Both the position numbers and the translations under genes were made by a program. Positions 1 through 8,036 of a stretch of 53,205 nucleotides of DNA are shown here, piece by piece. The notes below the pieces were generated by a model. That model saw only the letters and a list, made by a program, of their open reading frames with translations. It made no database searches and was not told the origin of the DNA. Each line of letters starts with the position of its first letter. Position 1 is the first letter of the stretch. The stretch is from an uncultured Cytophagales bacterium (GTDB taxonomy: Bacteria; Bacteroidota; Bacteroidia; Cytophagales; Thermonemataceae): positions 1-53,205 of the forward strand of contig CALLAC010000015.1 in assembly GCA_938002655.1 (NCBI GenBank). Reading direction: 5' to 3'.

Positions 1-262
1 CTGTTACTGAATAGCCTATCTTTTCAATAGCTTTTTTAATTTCGTCAATGTCAGTTTGTGTTTTGTCAAATTCAATGATTGCGTTTCCGTTTTCATAAGA
101 AACAGTCGTCTTAACTATTCCTGTCAATTTATTTACTTCACGATTAACGTGTTTTTCACAACCCGAACAAGTCATTCAGTCAATCATAAATTTTACTGCT
201 TGAATGTTTGCTTGGTCTGTTGCAATTGTTTTATTCTTTGTTTTTGGAAAGAAAATATTTGC
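1..262 (-). pseudogene. Mercuric transport protein (MerTP-type) C-terminal remnant with HMA domain
   Basis: Read on the minus strand, an open frame runs from about 262 to the window edge and is interrupted once by TGA at 178-176. Before the stop it reads like the periplasmic linker of Bacteroidota MerT-MerP fusions (FFPKTKNKT..., then ..QAVKFMID). After it comes MTCSGCEKHVNREVNKL and the rest of a heavy-metal-associated domain ending ..KKAIEKIGYSVT at the window edge. The stop sits exactly where HMA domains carry Gly before MTCxxC, so a single GGA to TGA change explains it. The MerT membrane part is missing: the homology stops at 262, where a palindromic repeat begins. The ATG at 175 could still start a free MerP-like metal-binding protein. 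The HMA domain is certain; the MerTP assignment rests on remembered family sequence. Confidence 0.72.
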
Positions 263-316
263 ATTAAAAACCTATGCATTAAAAACCTATGAGGTTTCTT
301 AAACCTCATAGGTTTG
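261..316. repeat. Palindromic repeat, copy 1, with 15-bp duplication
   Basis: The 15-base arms at 283-297 and 301-315 are perfect inverted repeats around a 3-base loop. Just before them a 15-bp unit (GCATTAAAAACCTAT) occurs twice in direct tandem at 261-275 and 276-290; the second copy runs into the left arm. The same palindrome lies at 11465-11497 and in a tandem array at 52898-53104. Here it marks the break point of the mercury-transport remnant. It may also act as a bidirectional terminator. Confidence 0.85.
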
Positions 317-534
317 GTGTATGCAAAACTGTATTTTTCTATATTAGTACATCTTTGCTTGTCAAAGCACTCACGTGAAGTTAAATGGTCATATCCATAA
401 TGGCAAACCAAACCATCAATATAAAGATTGCGGTGGGCAGTTTGTTTTACACCCCTACTCATACAGACGCCGCAGGTCCTGCCATCGCAGCCTTGACCTT
501 TCAAACCGCCGTGCTAAATCCGTTTATACCTAAA
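317..534. other. GC-richer stretch without a supportable gene
   Basis: Between the palindrome and the OmpA fragment nothing recognisable as a gene was found. From about 400 to 510 the base composition is visibly richer in G and C than the surroundings. A reverse-strand open frame crosses it (start near 504), but it runs on through the palindrome into the mercury-transport remnant in another frame and resembles no family I know. The stretch is best read as debris of transferred DNA. Confidence 0.4.
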
Positions 535-717
535 TATCAACAAGCGGGGTATCCTCTCAGACGTATGATTTGGAAAGGTATTAGTGAAAGCAAGCCCATT
601 GCTACCAACAACACCAAAGAAGGCAGAGCCAAAAACAGACGTGTAGAGTTTGAGATGCCTAAAATAAACGAAGAAGGCATAGAAATCAAAGACCAATGCG
701 ACCTCAACCTCCAATGA
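535..717 (+). pseudogene. 3' fragment of an OmpA-family gene
   Basis: The last third of an open frame that could begin at 385 encodes the end of an OmpA-type peptidoglycan-binding domain: RRMIWKG, then [24 protein letters not shown] at about 577-660, followed by a short acidic tail. The Asn-x-x-x-Glu-Gly-Arg-x-x-Asn-Arg-Arg-Val-Glu pattern is the family signature closing the fold. The preceding strands and helices that should carry the NxSxL and GHTD motifs are absent, and the upstream sequence is the GC-richer debris, so the gene has lost its 5' part. Two intact OmpA-domain genes lie elsewhere in the window (40458 and 51114). Confidence 0.7.
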
Positions 718-815
718 GAAATTTAATAAGAAAAAAGCTATGGAAGAAGAAAAAACAAACAAAAGCCAAAACAAAATAAACCCTAATAAATCTGAAAAAC
801 CTGTTCGCCCTGTGT

Positions 816-1577
816 TCAGTTTTTTTTATTCACAATTGTTGCAGAAGCCTGTGCCGTTGGGAAAATTACCATATCCGCAATTTGTACATGAGCAGGTGCC
901 GAAACGGCATACCAAATGGCATCAGCAATGTCTTCGGCTTTGAGAGGCTCGTAACCTTCATATACTTTTTGAGCTCTTTCAGCATCTCCTTTGAAACGAA
1001 CCAATGAGAATTCAGTTTCTACAAGCCCTGGAGCTATTTGTGTAACTCTTATACCAAAAGGATTTAAATCTATACGCATGCCTTTGGTAAGGCTATCCAC
1101 AGCCGCTTTTGAAGCACAATATACATTTCCGTTTGGATACACCTCTTTGCCTGCAATAGAACCAATATTGATAATATGGCCTTTCTCTCGCTCTATCATT
1201 TGTGGCAACACAGACTGCGTTACGTAGAGCAACCCTTTGAAATTGATATCAATCATTGCTTCCCAATCGCTCAATCTGCCCAACTGAATAGGCTCTAATC
1301 CGTGAGCATTCCCTGCATTATTTACTAAAATATCTATATTTTTCCATTCGTCAGGCAAGGAATTAAGGCTTTGAGCAACTTCTTTTTGCTGGCTTACATC
1401 AAAAGAAAGTGTGTAAACTTTCGTAATTTTTGAAAGTTCGGCTTCCAATTCTTTCAATCGTTCTTTTCTTCTACCACAAACAATCAATTTCAAACCTTTT
1501 TGAGCAAAAAGCTGAGCCGTAGCTTTACCAATACCCGAAGTTGCTCCTGTAATGAGTGCAATTTTTTCATTTGTCAT
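816..1577 (-). CDS. SDR-family NADP-dependent oxidoreductase, YdfG-like
   Basis: A 253-residue short-chain dehydrogenase. The cofactor motif TGATSGIG is at residues 10-17, NNAG at 86-89, and the catalytic Ser140, Tyr153 and Lys157 are all present (NIGSIAG, then YCASK). Arg37 and Arg38 in CGRR after the second beta strand favour NADP. Length and motif context match the E. coli YdfG group (3-hydroxy acid / L-allo-threonine dehydrogenase); the substrate here is inferred from family only. It is transcribed divergently from the GH3 gene. Its downstream neighbour is the degraded OmpA fragment, with no terminator seen between them. Confidence 0.88.
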   Translation of the reverse strand: MTNEKIALITGATSGIGKATAQLFAQKGLKLIVCGRRKERLKELEAELSKITKVYTLSFDVSQQKEVAQSLNSLPDEWKNIDILVNNAGNAHGLEPIQLGRLSDWEAMIDINFKGLLYVTQSVLPQMIEREKGHIINIGSIAGKEVYPNGNVYCASKAAVDSLTKGMRIDLNPFGIRVTQIAPGLVETEFSLVRFKGDAERAQKVYEGYEPLKAEDIADAIWYAVSAPAHVQIADMVIFPTAQASATIVNKKN

Positions 1578-1629
1578 ACTACGAAATCTTTTTTAGAGTA
1601 AGGAATTTTTTAATCGCAATTAAGTAAAA

Positions 1630-1661
1630 TTTGATTTTCCAAGCAAAAAACTATAATTTTG
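1630..1661 (+). promoter_or_regulatory. Bacteroidota-type promoter for the GH3 gene
   Basis: TTTG at 1630-1633, 20 bases, then TAATTTTG at 1654-1661 fits the Bacteroidota consensus TTTG-N17..23-TAnnTTTG. Transcription would start near 1668, upstream of the ATG at 1725 and so close to an alternative TTG at 1686 that the ATG is the better start. Confidence 0.6.
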
Positions 1662-1724
1662 CGATAATATTACAGCAAATCATTCTTGCTTTGTAAATCT
1701 TATTTTCTGACTGATATTTGGGTT

Positions 1725-3248
1725 ATGAATGGATTAGTACGTTTTGCTTTACCACTGATAAAAAAATATTTGCATCTACCCTATCGTCGTATTCATCACT
1801 TTATGCAAAACGCCGCCGAAGTGCAAGAAAGGCAATTTTTTTATCTCATCAACAAAGCTAAATCTACCGAATGGGGGAAAAAATACGAGTATGCTTCTAT
1901 CCGCAATATCGAACAATTTACCAAAAGAGTACCTGTATCAGCTTATGAAGAGATTGCTCCCTACATTATGCGAATGATGAAAGGCGAGCAAAATATTCTT
2001 TGGAGTACACCTATTCATTGGTTTGCCAAATCCTCAGGCACTACAAATGCTCGTAGCAAATTTATTCCTGTTTCAAGGGAGTCGCTTGTAAAATGTCATT
2101 TTCGAGGAGGTAAAGATTTAATTGCTTTATACATAGAAAACAACCCTCAAACCAACTTTCTATTAGGTAAAGGTTTGGGCATAGGAGGCACTTTTCAGGA
2201 AAGTTCTGAAAACAGAGGTATTTTTTATGGTGATGTTTCGGCAGTGGTTACACAACAATTGCCTGCCTGGGCTCAAAAACTGCGTGCTCCCAGCCTTGAA
2301 GTAGCTATGCTTGCCAAGTGGGAAGAAAAAATTGAAAAAGTAGCCCAAGAAACCATTGGGCAGAATATTACAAGCCTTTTGGGCGTACCTACATGGATGG
2401 TAGTATTACTGCAGCGAATTCTTGAAATTACAGGTAAAAAAACAATTCACGAAGTTTGGGAAAATATAGAAACCTTTTTCCACGGAGCAGTAGCCTTTCA
2501 ACCTTACAGACCGCTTTTCAATCAGATTGCCCCTAATCTCAAATATATGGAGGTTTATAATGCTTCAGAAGGCTTTTTCGGTATACAAGACGATTTGAGC
2601 CGCGATGATATGCTACTAATGCTGGATTACGGTATTTTTTATGAATTTGTACCTATTGATGAATGGGATAAGCCCTTCCCTAAAACATTTACCATTTCAG
2701 AAGTAGAAGCAGATACCAACTACGCTATGGTTATTTCTACAAATGGCGGTCTTTGGCGTTATAGAATTGGTGATACTGTAAAATTCACTTCGCTCAATCC
2801 TTACCGTATCAAGATTACAGGCAGAACCAAGCACTTTATCAATGCTTTTGGCGAAGAGCTAATGGTAGAAAATGCAGATGTAGCCATTGCCAAAGCCTGT
2901 GAATACACACACGCTACTATTGTAGATTTCACTGCTTGTCCTATCTACATAGGCGATGGCACAAAAGGAGGGCACGAATGGCTCATAGAGTTTGAACAAC
3001 AACCTACCGATTTGAATTTTTTTATAGAAATTTTAGACAAAACCCTCCGAGAAGTCAATTCCGATTACGATGCCAAACGCTATCAAGATATAGCTCTGCA
3101 AAAGCCCATTGTACATTGTTTGCCTGCGGGTACTTTTTACGAGTGGCTCAAACGTAAAGGCAGATTAGGCGGGCAATACAAAGTTCCACGCCTTTCTAAT
3201 AGCAGAGAAATTGTTGAGGATATTCTCAAAATTGTAGCTACTGCTTAA
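1725..3248 (+). CDS. GH3-family protein (acyl-acid-amido synthetase fold)
   Basis: A 507-residue protein of the GH3 superfamily, named for plant auxin-responsive enzymes that adenylate carboxylic acids and join them to amino acids. Visible hallmarks are the phosphate-binding loop SSGTTNARSKFIP near residue 105, the YNASEGFF motif near 290, and the WRYRIGDTVKF and ITGRTKHFINAFGEE motifs near 345 and 370 in the C-terminal lid. Bacterial members are common in Bacteroidota but their substrate is not established. The ATG at 1725 was chosen over a TTG at 1686 because it lies well downstream of the predicted promoter and gives the usual family N-terminus. The stop codon is shared with the convergent epimerase gene (3-base overlap). 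Confidence 0.88.
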   Translation: MNGLVRFALPLIKKYLHLPYRRIHHFMQNAAEVQERQFFYLINKAKSTEWGKKYEYASIRNIEQFTKRVPVSAYEEIAPYIMRMMKGEQNILWSTPIHWFAKSSGTTNARSKFIPVSRESLVKCHFRGGKDLIALYIENNPQTNFLLGKGLGIGGTFQESSENRGIFYGDVSAVVTQQLPAWAQKLRAPSLEVAMLAKWEEKIEKVAQETIGQNITSLLGVPTWMVVLLQRILEITGKKTIHEVWENIETFFHGAVAFQPYRPLFNQIAPNLKYMEVYNASEGFFGIQDDLSRDDMLLMLDYGIFYEFVPIDEWDKPFPKTFTISEVEADTNYAMVISTNGGLWRYRIGDTVKFTSLNPYRIKITGRTKHFINAFGEELMVENADVAIAKACEYTHATIVDFTACPIYIGDGTKGGHEWLIEFEQQPTDLNFFIEILDKTLREVNSDYDAKRYQDIALQKPIVHCLPAGTFYEWLKRKGRLGGQYKVPRLSNSREIVEDILKIVATA

Positions 3249-4222
3249 AAATTTTCTCTAAACCATTCTACTGTGAGTTTTAAGCCTTCTTTGGCAAAAA
3301 TAGTAGGCTGGTAGCCCAAAAGATTTTGAGCATCAGAAATATCTGCAAGACTATTGCGAATATCTCCTTTACGAGGTTCGGTAAATTGAGGTTTTACTTG
3401 AAGAGCAAAAATTTCTCTTAGCATCTCAAAAATTTCCAGCACCGATAGTTGCTCTCCACAAGCAATATTATACACCCGATTCACCGCCTCTGGGTTTTCT
3501 ACAAACATTGCCCTGATATTGGCTTGTACAGCATTTTCTACAAAAGTAAAGTCGCGTGTTTGCTTGCCATCACCGTGTATGATAGGCGATTTTTGTGATA
3601 GCATGGCTTTTATAAAAAGTGGTATCACTGCCGCATAAGCCCCTTCGGGGCTTTGGTTGTAACCAAAAACATTGAAATAACGCAAGCCTATGCTTTCCGT
3701 GCCATACACACGTGCAAATACTTCTGCATATTGCTCGTTGATCAATTTGGTAAGAGCATAAGGCGAAAGTGGCTTGCCTATTTGGGGTTCTTTTTTGGGT
3801 AAAATGGGGCTATCACCATATACAGAAGAAGAAGAGGCATATACTAAGCGTTTTACTTTGTTTTCTTTACAAGCCCAAAGAATATTTAAAAATCCAGTAA
3901 CATTGGCTTCGTGGCTTGCTAGTGGATTCTGAATACTACGAGGCACCGAACCCAAAGCGGCTTGATGAAATACATAATCCATCCCTTCGCAAGCACGCAA
4001 ACACACTTCTGACGAGGCTATATCTCCTTGAATAAACTCAACATTCGGAAGGCTCAGAAAGGGTTCTATATTTTTCAGGTAGCCCGTGGATAGATTATCT
4101 AAAATTCTAATTTTTTTCGCTTGATTATCAAGCAGATAAGCAACAATATTAGAGCCTATAAAGCCTGCCCCACCTGTAATTAAAAAACTATAACGACTTA
4201 TATCTTGACTTTGATACTGCAT
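3245..4222 (-). CDS. UDP-sugar 4-epimerase, WbpP/TviC-like extended SDR
   Basis: A 325-residue NAD-dependent sugar epimerase. From the ATG at 4222 the Rossmann motif TGGAGFIG is at 16-23, the catalytic Ser cluster (SSSS) at 130-133 and Tyr155-x3-Lys159. The stretch HQAALGSVPRSIQNP is typical of the WbpP/TviC group that interconverts UDP-GlcNAc(A) and UDP-GalNAc(A), so a role in surface polysaccharide precursor supply is likely. Exact substrate preference cannot be read from sequence. A TTG 15 bases upstream is at the predicted transcription start and is disfavoured. It converges on the GH3 gene and has its own promoter. Confidence 0.87.
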   Translation of the reverse strand: MQYQSQDISRYSFLITGGAGFIGSNIVAYLLDNQAKKIRILDNLSTGYLKNIEPFLSLPNVEFIQGDIASSEVCLRACEGMDYVFHQAALGSVPRSIQNPLASHEANVTGFLNILWACKENKVKRLVYASSSSVYGDSPILPKKEPQIGKPLSPYALTKLINEQYAEVFARVYGTESIGLRYFNVFGYNQSPEGAYAAVIPLFIKAMLSQKSPIIHGDGKQTRDFTFVENAVQANIRAMFVENPEAVNRVYNIACGEQLSVLEIFEMLREIFALQVKPQFTEPRKGDIRNSLADISDAQNLLGYQPTIFAKEGLKLTVEWFRENF

Positions 4223-4244
4223 AAAATTTAGCTTCAAGGTCTTG

Positions 4245-4276
4245 CAAAGGTATGTTTTTGTAATATGCTGTGCAAA
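4245..4276 (-). promoter_or_regulatory. Promoter for the UDP-sugar epimerase
   Basis: On the minus strand TTTG (4276-4273), 20 bases, then TACCTTTG (4252-4245) match the Bacteroidota consensus. The predicted start of transcription, near 4238, precedes the ATG at 4222 by about 16 bases. Confidence 0.6.
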
Positions 4277-4300
4277 AAAATAAAATTTTTTGCAAAAAAA

Positions 4301-4331
4301 TTTGCAAAGTAAATTTTTATTCGTAGCTTTG
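4301..4331 (+). promoter_or_regulatory. Promoter for tRNA-fMet
   Basis: TTTG at 4301-4304, 19 bases, then TAGCTTTG at 4324-4331 match the Bacteroidota consensus. The predicted transcript start lies about 10 bases before the mature 5' end of the tRNA at 4348. It is back to back with the epimerase promoter. Confidence 0.65.
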
Positions 4332-4347
4332 CATCCGCAAATTACAT

Positions 4348-4420
<73 letters not shown>

Positions 4421-4429
4421 CAAACATAA

Positions 4430-4465
4430 AAAAGACGAAGCCTCTCTCATGAAGGTTCGTCTTTT
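4430..4465. terminator. Bidirectional terminator between tRNA-fMet and thiolase
   Basis: AAAAGACGAAGCC and GGTTCGTCTTTT form a hairpin with A and T runs on its two sides, so it can serve the tRNA on the plus strand and the thiolase gene ending at 4481 on the minus strand. Confidence 0.75.
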
Positions 4466-4480
4466 CTATGTTTATCGAGT

Positions 4481-5689
4481 TTATACACGCTCAATAATGG
4501 TAGCTATACCCATCCCTCCACCAATACAAAGTGTTGCCAATCCTGTTTGAAGATTTCGGCGTTCAAGCTCATCTAAAAGCGTACCTAAAATGATAGAACC
4601 TGTTGCTCCGAGAGGATGCCCCATTGCAATAGCACCACCATTCACATTTACTTTATCGTGAGCTACTCCAATCATGTCCATAAAATACAAAGGTACTACC
4701 GCAAAGGCTTCATTTACTTCATACAAATCAATATCATTGGGTTGCATACCTTGTTTTTTAAGGAGTTTCTGTACGGCAGGCACAGGACCCGTAAGCATAA
4801 TGGTAGGTTCGGAGCCAATAATAGTAAAAGCTTTCACTTTTGCTCTTGGCTTCAAACTTGTTTTTTCACCAAATTCTTTGCTACCCAAAAGCGTAACAGA
4901 AGCCCCATCTACAATACCTGAGCTATTGCCTGCATGGTGCAAATGCTCAATACGCTCTACTTCAGGATAACGCAACTGAGCCAAGCCGTCCAAACCGCCC
5001 ATTTGTCCCATCATAGCAAAAGAAGGTGGCAATTTGGCAAGAGTTTCCAAAGTAGTATCCGGACGAATGGTTTCGTCTTTATCCAAAATCACAAAGCCTG
5101 CTTGGTCTTTTACAGGAACCATAGATTTCTTGAAATACCCTTCGGTTTGTGCCTTGTAGGCTCTTTGATGAGAATGTACAGCATAAGTATCTAAATCGGT
5201 ACGAGAGTAGCCATATTTGGTGGCAATCAAATCTGCTGAAATGCCTTGTGGTACAATTTTATGCTTGGCAATAATAGCAGGACTGGTAAATAACGCCCCT
5301 CCGTCTGAACCCATAGGTATTCTTGACATGGACTCTACGCCTCCTGCAACAATTGCTTCCATTTGCCCCGACATGATGTATGCCGCCGCCATATTGATAG
5401 CTTCTAAGCCCGAAGAGCAAAACCGATTGATTTGCACACCTGCCGTAGTTTGAGCATATCCGGCTACTAGAGCCGCCGTACGAGCAATGTTTGCCCCTTG
5501 CTCCCCGATAGGTGTAACACAACCCAAAATTATATCCTCAATCAGGCTGGTGTCCAACTGATTTTTTTCTTGTAATGTTTTCAGTAAAGTACTCACCAAT
5601 TCCACAGGTTGAATGGTATGCAAAGCACCTTCGGCTTTGCCTTTGCCACGTGGTGTACGAAGTGCATCATAAATATAAGCATCTGCCAT
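4481..5689 (-). CDS. Thiolase (acetyl-CoA C-acyltransferase)
   Basis: A 402-residue thiolase that cleaves or condenses acyl-CoA with CoA or acetyl-CoA. From the ATG at 5689 the nucleophilic Cys91 lies in [12 protein letters not shown], the catalytic His358 in [10 protein letters not shown] and the second Cys388 in CIGGGMG; VNEAF is also present. The [12 protein letters not shown] context is closer to degradative FadA/FadI-type thiolases than to biosynthetic PhaA. A non-ATG extension to 5728 exists but adds residues not seen in the family. No other fatty-acid oxidation gene adjoins it; the 3-hydroxybutyrate dehydrogenase at 35379 could use a connected product. Confidence 0.9.
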   Translation of the reverse strand: MADAYIYDALRTPRGKGKAEGALHTIQPVELVSTLLKTLQEKNQLDTSLIEDIILGCVTPIGEQGANIARTAALVAGYAQTTAGVQINRFCSSGLEAINMAAAYIMSGQMEAIVAGGVESMSRIPMGSDGGALFTSPAIIAKHKIVPQGISADLIATKYGYSRTDLDTYAVHSHQRAYKAQTEGYFKKSMVPVKDQAGFVILDKDETIRPDTTLETLAKLPPSFAMMGQMGGLDGLAQLRYPEVERIEHLHHAGNSSGIVDGASVTLLGSKEFGEKTSLKPRAKVKAFTIIGSEPTIMLTGPVPAVQKLLKKQGMQPNDIDLYEVNEAFAVVPLYFMDMIGVAHDKVNVNGGAIAMGHPLGATGSIILGTLLDELERRNLQTGLATLCIGGGMGIATIIERV

Positions 5690-5786
5690 AGAAGTAAATT
5701 TTAGGGTTGAAACATTTTTTGCTTGCAAAATACAACTTTATCTGTAAAAAAATGTTTTCCTTGTGCAAAATCTTTTAGACAAATTC

Positions 5787-5818
5787 TTGATTGTTTGGAA
5801 CGATATTTGCTAACTTTG
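5787..5818 (+). promoter_or_regulatory. Promoter for coaX
   Basis: TTG at 5787-5789, 21 bases, then TAACTTTG at 5811-5818 match the Bacteroidota consensus. The element lies downstream of a possible TTG start at 5791, which therefore cannot be the real start; the ATG at 5848 fits. Confidence 0.6.
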
Positions 5819-5847
5819 AGCCAAAACTAAACACTGAAAATCGTACA

Positions 5848-6579
5848 ATGAAAAACGTAGCCATAGATTTAGGAAATACACGCTCTAAAACAGCTCTTTT
5901 TCAAGACAACCGTTTGGTAGAAGGATTAGAAACTACCGACACCGACTTGCTCCTGCAAACTATTGAAAGCTACAATGCCGATAATTTTATTGTAAGTTCC
6001 GTAAGAAAAGATACTGATTTGCTTGCAGGAAAGCTACCCAAAAAACCGCTCATTTTTGATAATAGCATACCTGTTCCTATTGAAAACTGCTACAAAAATC
6101 CACAAACCTTAGGAACAGATAGATTAGCGGCGGCAATTGGAGCAAAAGCCCTTTTCCCAGACAAGCCCTGCCTTGTCATTGATTTGGGAACTTGCATAAC
6201 CTACGACTTCGTAACGGCTGATAACAAATTTATCGGCGGGATGATTGCCCCAGGCATAAGAATGAGGCTCAAAGCTATGCATGAATTTACTCAAAAATTA
6301 CCTCTTGTAGAGTGGAAACCCGAGCAAGAAGTGCCTATTACTGCTACTACTACCGAAGAAGCTATCCTAAGTGGTGCCGTAAATGGCGTGAAAGGTGAAA
6401 TTCATAGCTTGCGTGAATATTATCAAATCTTGTACCCCGACCTACAAACGATTTTGTGCGGTGGAGATAGTATTTATTTTGAAAATATCAAAAAAACAGG
6501 TACTTTTGCAATCCCAAGACTTGTACTCTACGGATTAAACCAAATTCTGATGTATAATCTGCCTTTGGCAAGCAATTAG
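5848..6579 (+). CDS. coaX: Type III pantothenate kinase
   Basis: A 243-residue cytoplasmic kinase that phosphorylates pantothenate, the first step of coenzyme A synthesis. The phosphate-binding motif DLGNTRSK is at residues 6-13. GTDRLAAAIGAK near 90 holds the type III signature with the catalytic Asp, and VIDLGTCITYD near 111 is the second nucleotide loop. Length is normal for CoaX. In Bacteroidota coaX is often followed by an outer-membrane barrel gene, as here (6698). It is transcribed from its own promoter, divergent from the thiolase gene. Confidence 0.93.
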   Translation: MKNVAIDLGNTRSKTALFQDNRLVEGLETTDTDLLLQTIESYNADNFIVSSVRKDTDLLAGKLPKKPLIFDNSIPVPIENCYKNPQTLGTDRLAAAIGAKALFPDKPCLVIDLGTCITYDFVTADNKFIGGMIAPGIRMRLKAMHEFTQKLPLVEWKPEQEVPITATTTEEAILSGAVNGVKGEIHSLREYYQILYPDLQTILCGGDSIYFENIKKTGTFAIPRLVLYGLNQILMYNLPLASN

Positions 6580-6697
6580 TCCGTTTCGGTTCGAAGTTTT
6601 AAACTGTACAAAACTCTTTCTGAACAAAACTTGCAGATTTTTCAGATGCAGAAAGAAAAAATTTCAAAAATAACTTTTGTGAGTATAAAATTTATCT

Positions 6698-7978
6698 ATG
6701 AAAAATTTTTCAACAAATTTACTTTTTTTCATTATTTGTTCTTTATTTACGCAAAAACTTTTTTCTCAAAATTCCCCTTTTTCTGGATTTGGTTTGGGTA
6801 TACTCGCTCCCCAAGGCAATATAGCCCAACAATCTATGGGCAGTGTAGGCGTAAGTACTAGCAACTCTTTTTGGGTAAATACCCTCAACCCTGCTCTACT
6901 TGTTCGCAATGGAAGTGTAATTTTTGATGCAGGATATAATTTCAAGTTGCAACAACTACGTTCGGAGAGAGCTGAACAAGGCTTTACTACGGGCAATTTC
7001 AATTATGCTATACTAGCTTTACCCATAACCAAAAAATGGACAAGTGCCATTGGTTTACAACCTTACAGTTATTTGGAATATCTTACTGAAACTTCGGCAA
7101 AAGTAGAAAACTCTGATTTTTTTGCCTATTATACGTTCAAAGGCGAAGGTGGCTTAAACAACCTTTTCTGGGCTAATGGCTTCACCCCTATCAAGCATCT
7201 GAATGTAGGCGTAAAAATGTCTTATCTTTTTGGAAACCTCACACGCGAATCGGTTACAGAACTGATTGCCTCGGGGCAAAATAGCCGAATAGCCTTTTTA
7301 CAAAGAGATAATTTCAATCAAGTTGTTTGGGCTTTTGGAGTAGTTTATCGCTATCCATTAGAAAAAGACCGCAAGTTTTTGAATTTTGGGCTTACTTACG
7401 ACCTTTCAGCACAAATGAAAACCAAGCGTTTTGAGGCTTTTGAAAAACGTGATTTCTTTGGCAATAATCTTATCGCTCCCTCTTTTGTAGATACACTTAC
7501 TATCATAAAAGGTAAAACTGCTTTCCCTTCACGCCTGCGAATAGGTGCTTCTTACGAAAAATTGAACCACTACACCCTTCATGCAGAAATTATTTCTCAA
7601 AATTGGTCTACATTCAAAAAGTTTGATGTGCCTGATAATCAACTCACCAATCGCCTAACTATCGCCATAGGTGGCGAATGGACACCCGAGTTTAGCTCTA
7701 ATAAATTTTGGAATAGAAGTACCTATCGCATAGGCTTCAATCATACACCTCAAATCTTTCAAATAGAAGGTAAAACGCTTGCAGAAACCAACCTTTCAAT
7801 GGGAGTTTCCTTGGCATTTTCGGGTGGGCAAGGCAAACTCACTTACCTGCATTTGGGCATTATAGCGGGGCAAAGGGGCAATCTTGCTCATAACGGCTTA
7901 CAAGAACGTTTTGTAGAAACACGTTTAGGCATTTCTTTGAGCGATGTACTTTGGTTTTATCGTCCTAAAATTGATTGA
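6698..7978 (+). CDS. Outer-membrane barrel protein, FadL-like
   Basis: A 426-residue secreted protein. An N-terminal signal peptide (MKNFSTNLLFFIICSLFTQKLFSQ) precedes a chain rich in alternating aromatic/polar segments (for example ILALPITKKWTSAIGLQPYSYLEY) and ends in an aromatic-rich strand, as expected of an outer-membrane beta barrel. Bacteroidota genes in this position after coaX are usually annotated as FadL/TodX-like transporters of hydrophobic compounds; the early asparagine-proline segment VNTLNPALL agrees with that. The transported substrate is unknown. The 118-base gap to coaX shows no terminator, so the two may be cotranscribed. Confidence 0.72.
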   Translation: MKNFSTNLLFFIICSLFTQKLFSQNSPFSGFGLGILAPQGNIAQQSMGSVGVSTSNSFWVNTLNPALLVRNGSVIFDAGYNFKLQQLRSERAEQGFTTGNFNYAILALPITKKWTSAIGLQPYSYLEYLTETSAKVENSDFFAYYTFKGEGGLNNLFWANGFTPIKHLNVGVKMSYLFGNLTRESVTELIASGQNSRIAFLQRDNFNQVVWAFGVVYRYPLEKDRKFLNFGLTYDLSAQMKTKRFEAFEKRDFFGNNLIAPSFVDTLTIIKGKTAFPSRLRIGASYEKLNHYTLHAEIISQNWSTFKKFDVPDNQLTNRLTIAIGGEWTPEFSSNKFWNRSTYRIGFNHTPQIFQIEGKTLAETNLSMGVSLAFSGGQGKLTYLHLGIIAGQRGNLAHNGLQERFVETRLGISLSDVLWFYRPKID

Positions 7979-8000
7979 AACCAATTTTTTCTTGCAAACT

Positions 8001-8032
8001 TTTGCAATTTTTATTTTTGCCTTGTAAGTTTG
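8001..8032 (+). promoter_or_regulatory. Promoter directly abutting the ppx start codon
   Basis: TTTG at 8001-8004, 20 bases, then TAAGTTTG at 8025-8032. Only four bases separate the -7 element from the ATG at 8037, so the predicted transcript starts at or within a few bases of the start codon, giving a leaderless mRNA. Confidence 0.55.
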
Positions 8033-8036
8033 CACA

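Noticed and set aside
193-504. Reverse-strand gene of 103 codons
   Set aside because: It runs through the palindromic repeat and into the mercury-transport remnant in a different frame; no family resemblance or start signal was seen.
740-943. Small plus-strand gene starting MEEEKTNKSQ
   Set aside because: It overlaps the 3' end of the SDR gene by more than half, and its C-terminal half is the antisense of that gene. The first 25 codons may be a leftover but cannot be supported.
1686-1724. TTG start for the GH3 gene
   Set aside because: It begins close to the predicted transcript start and adds residues unlike the family; ATG 1725 is preferred.
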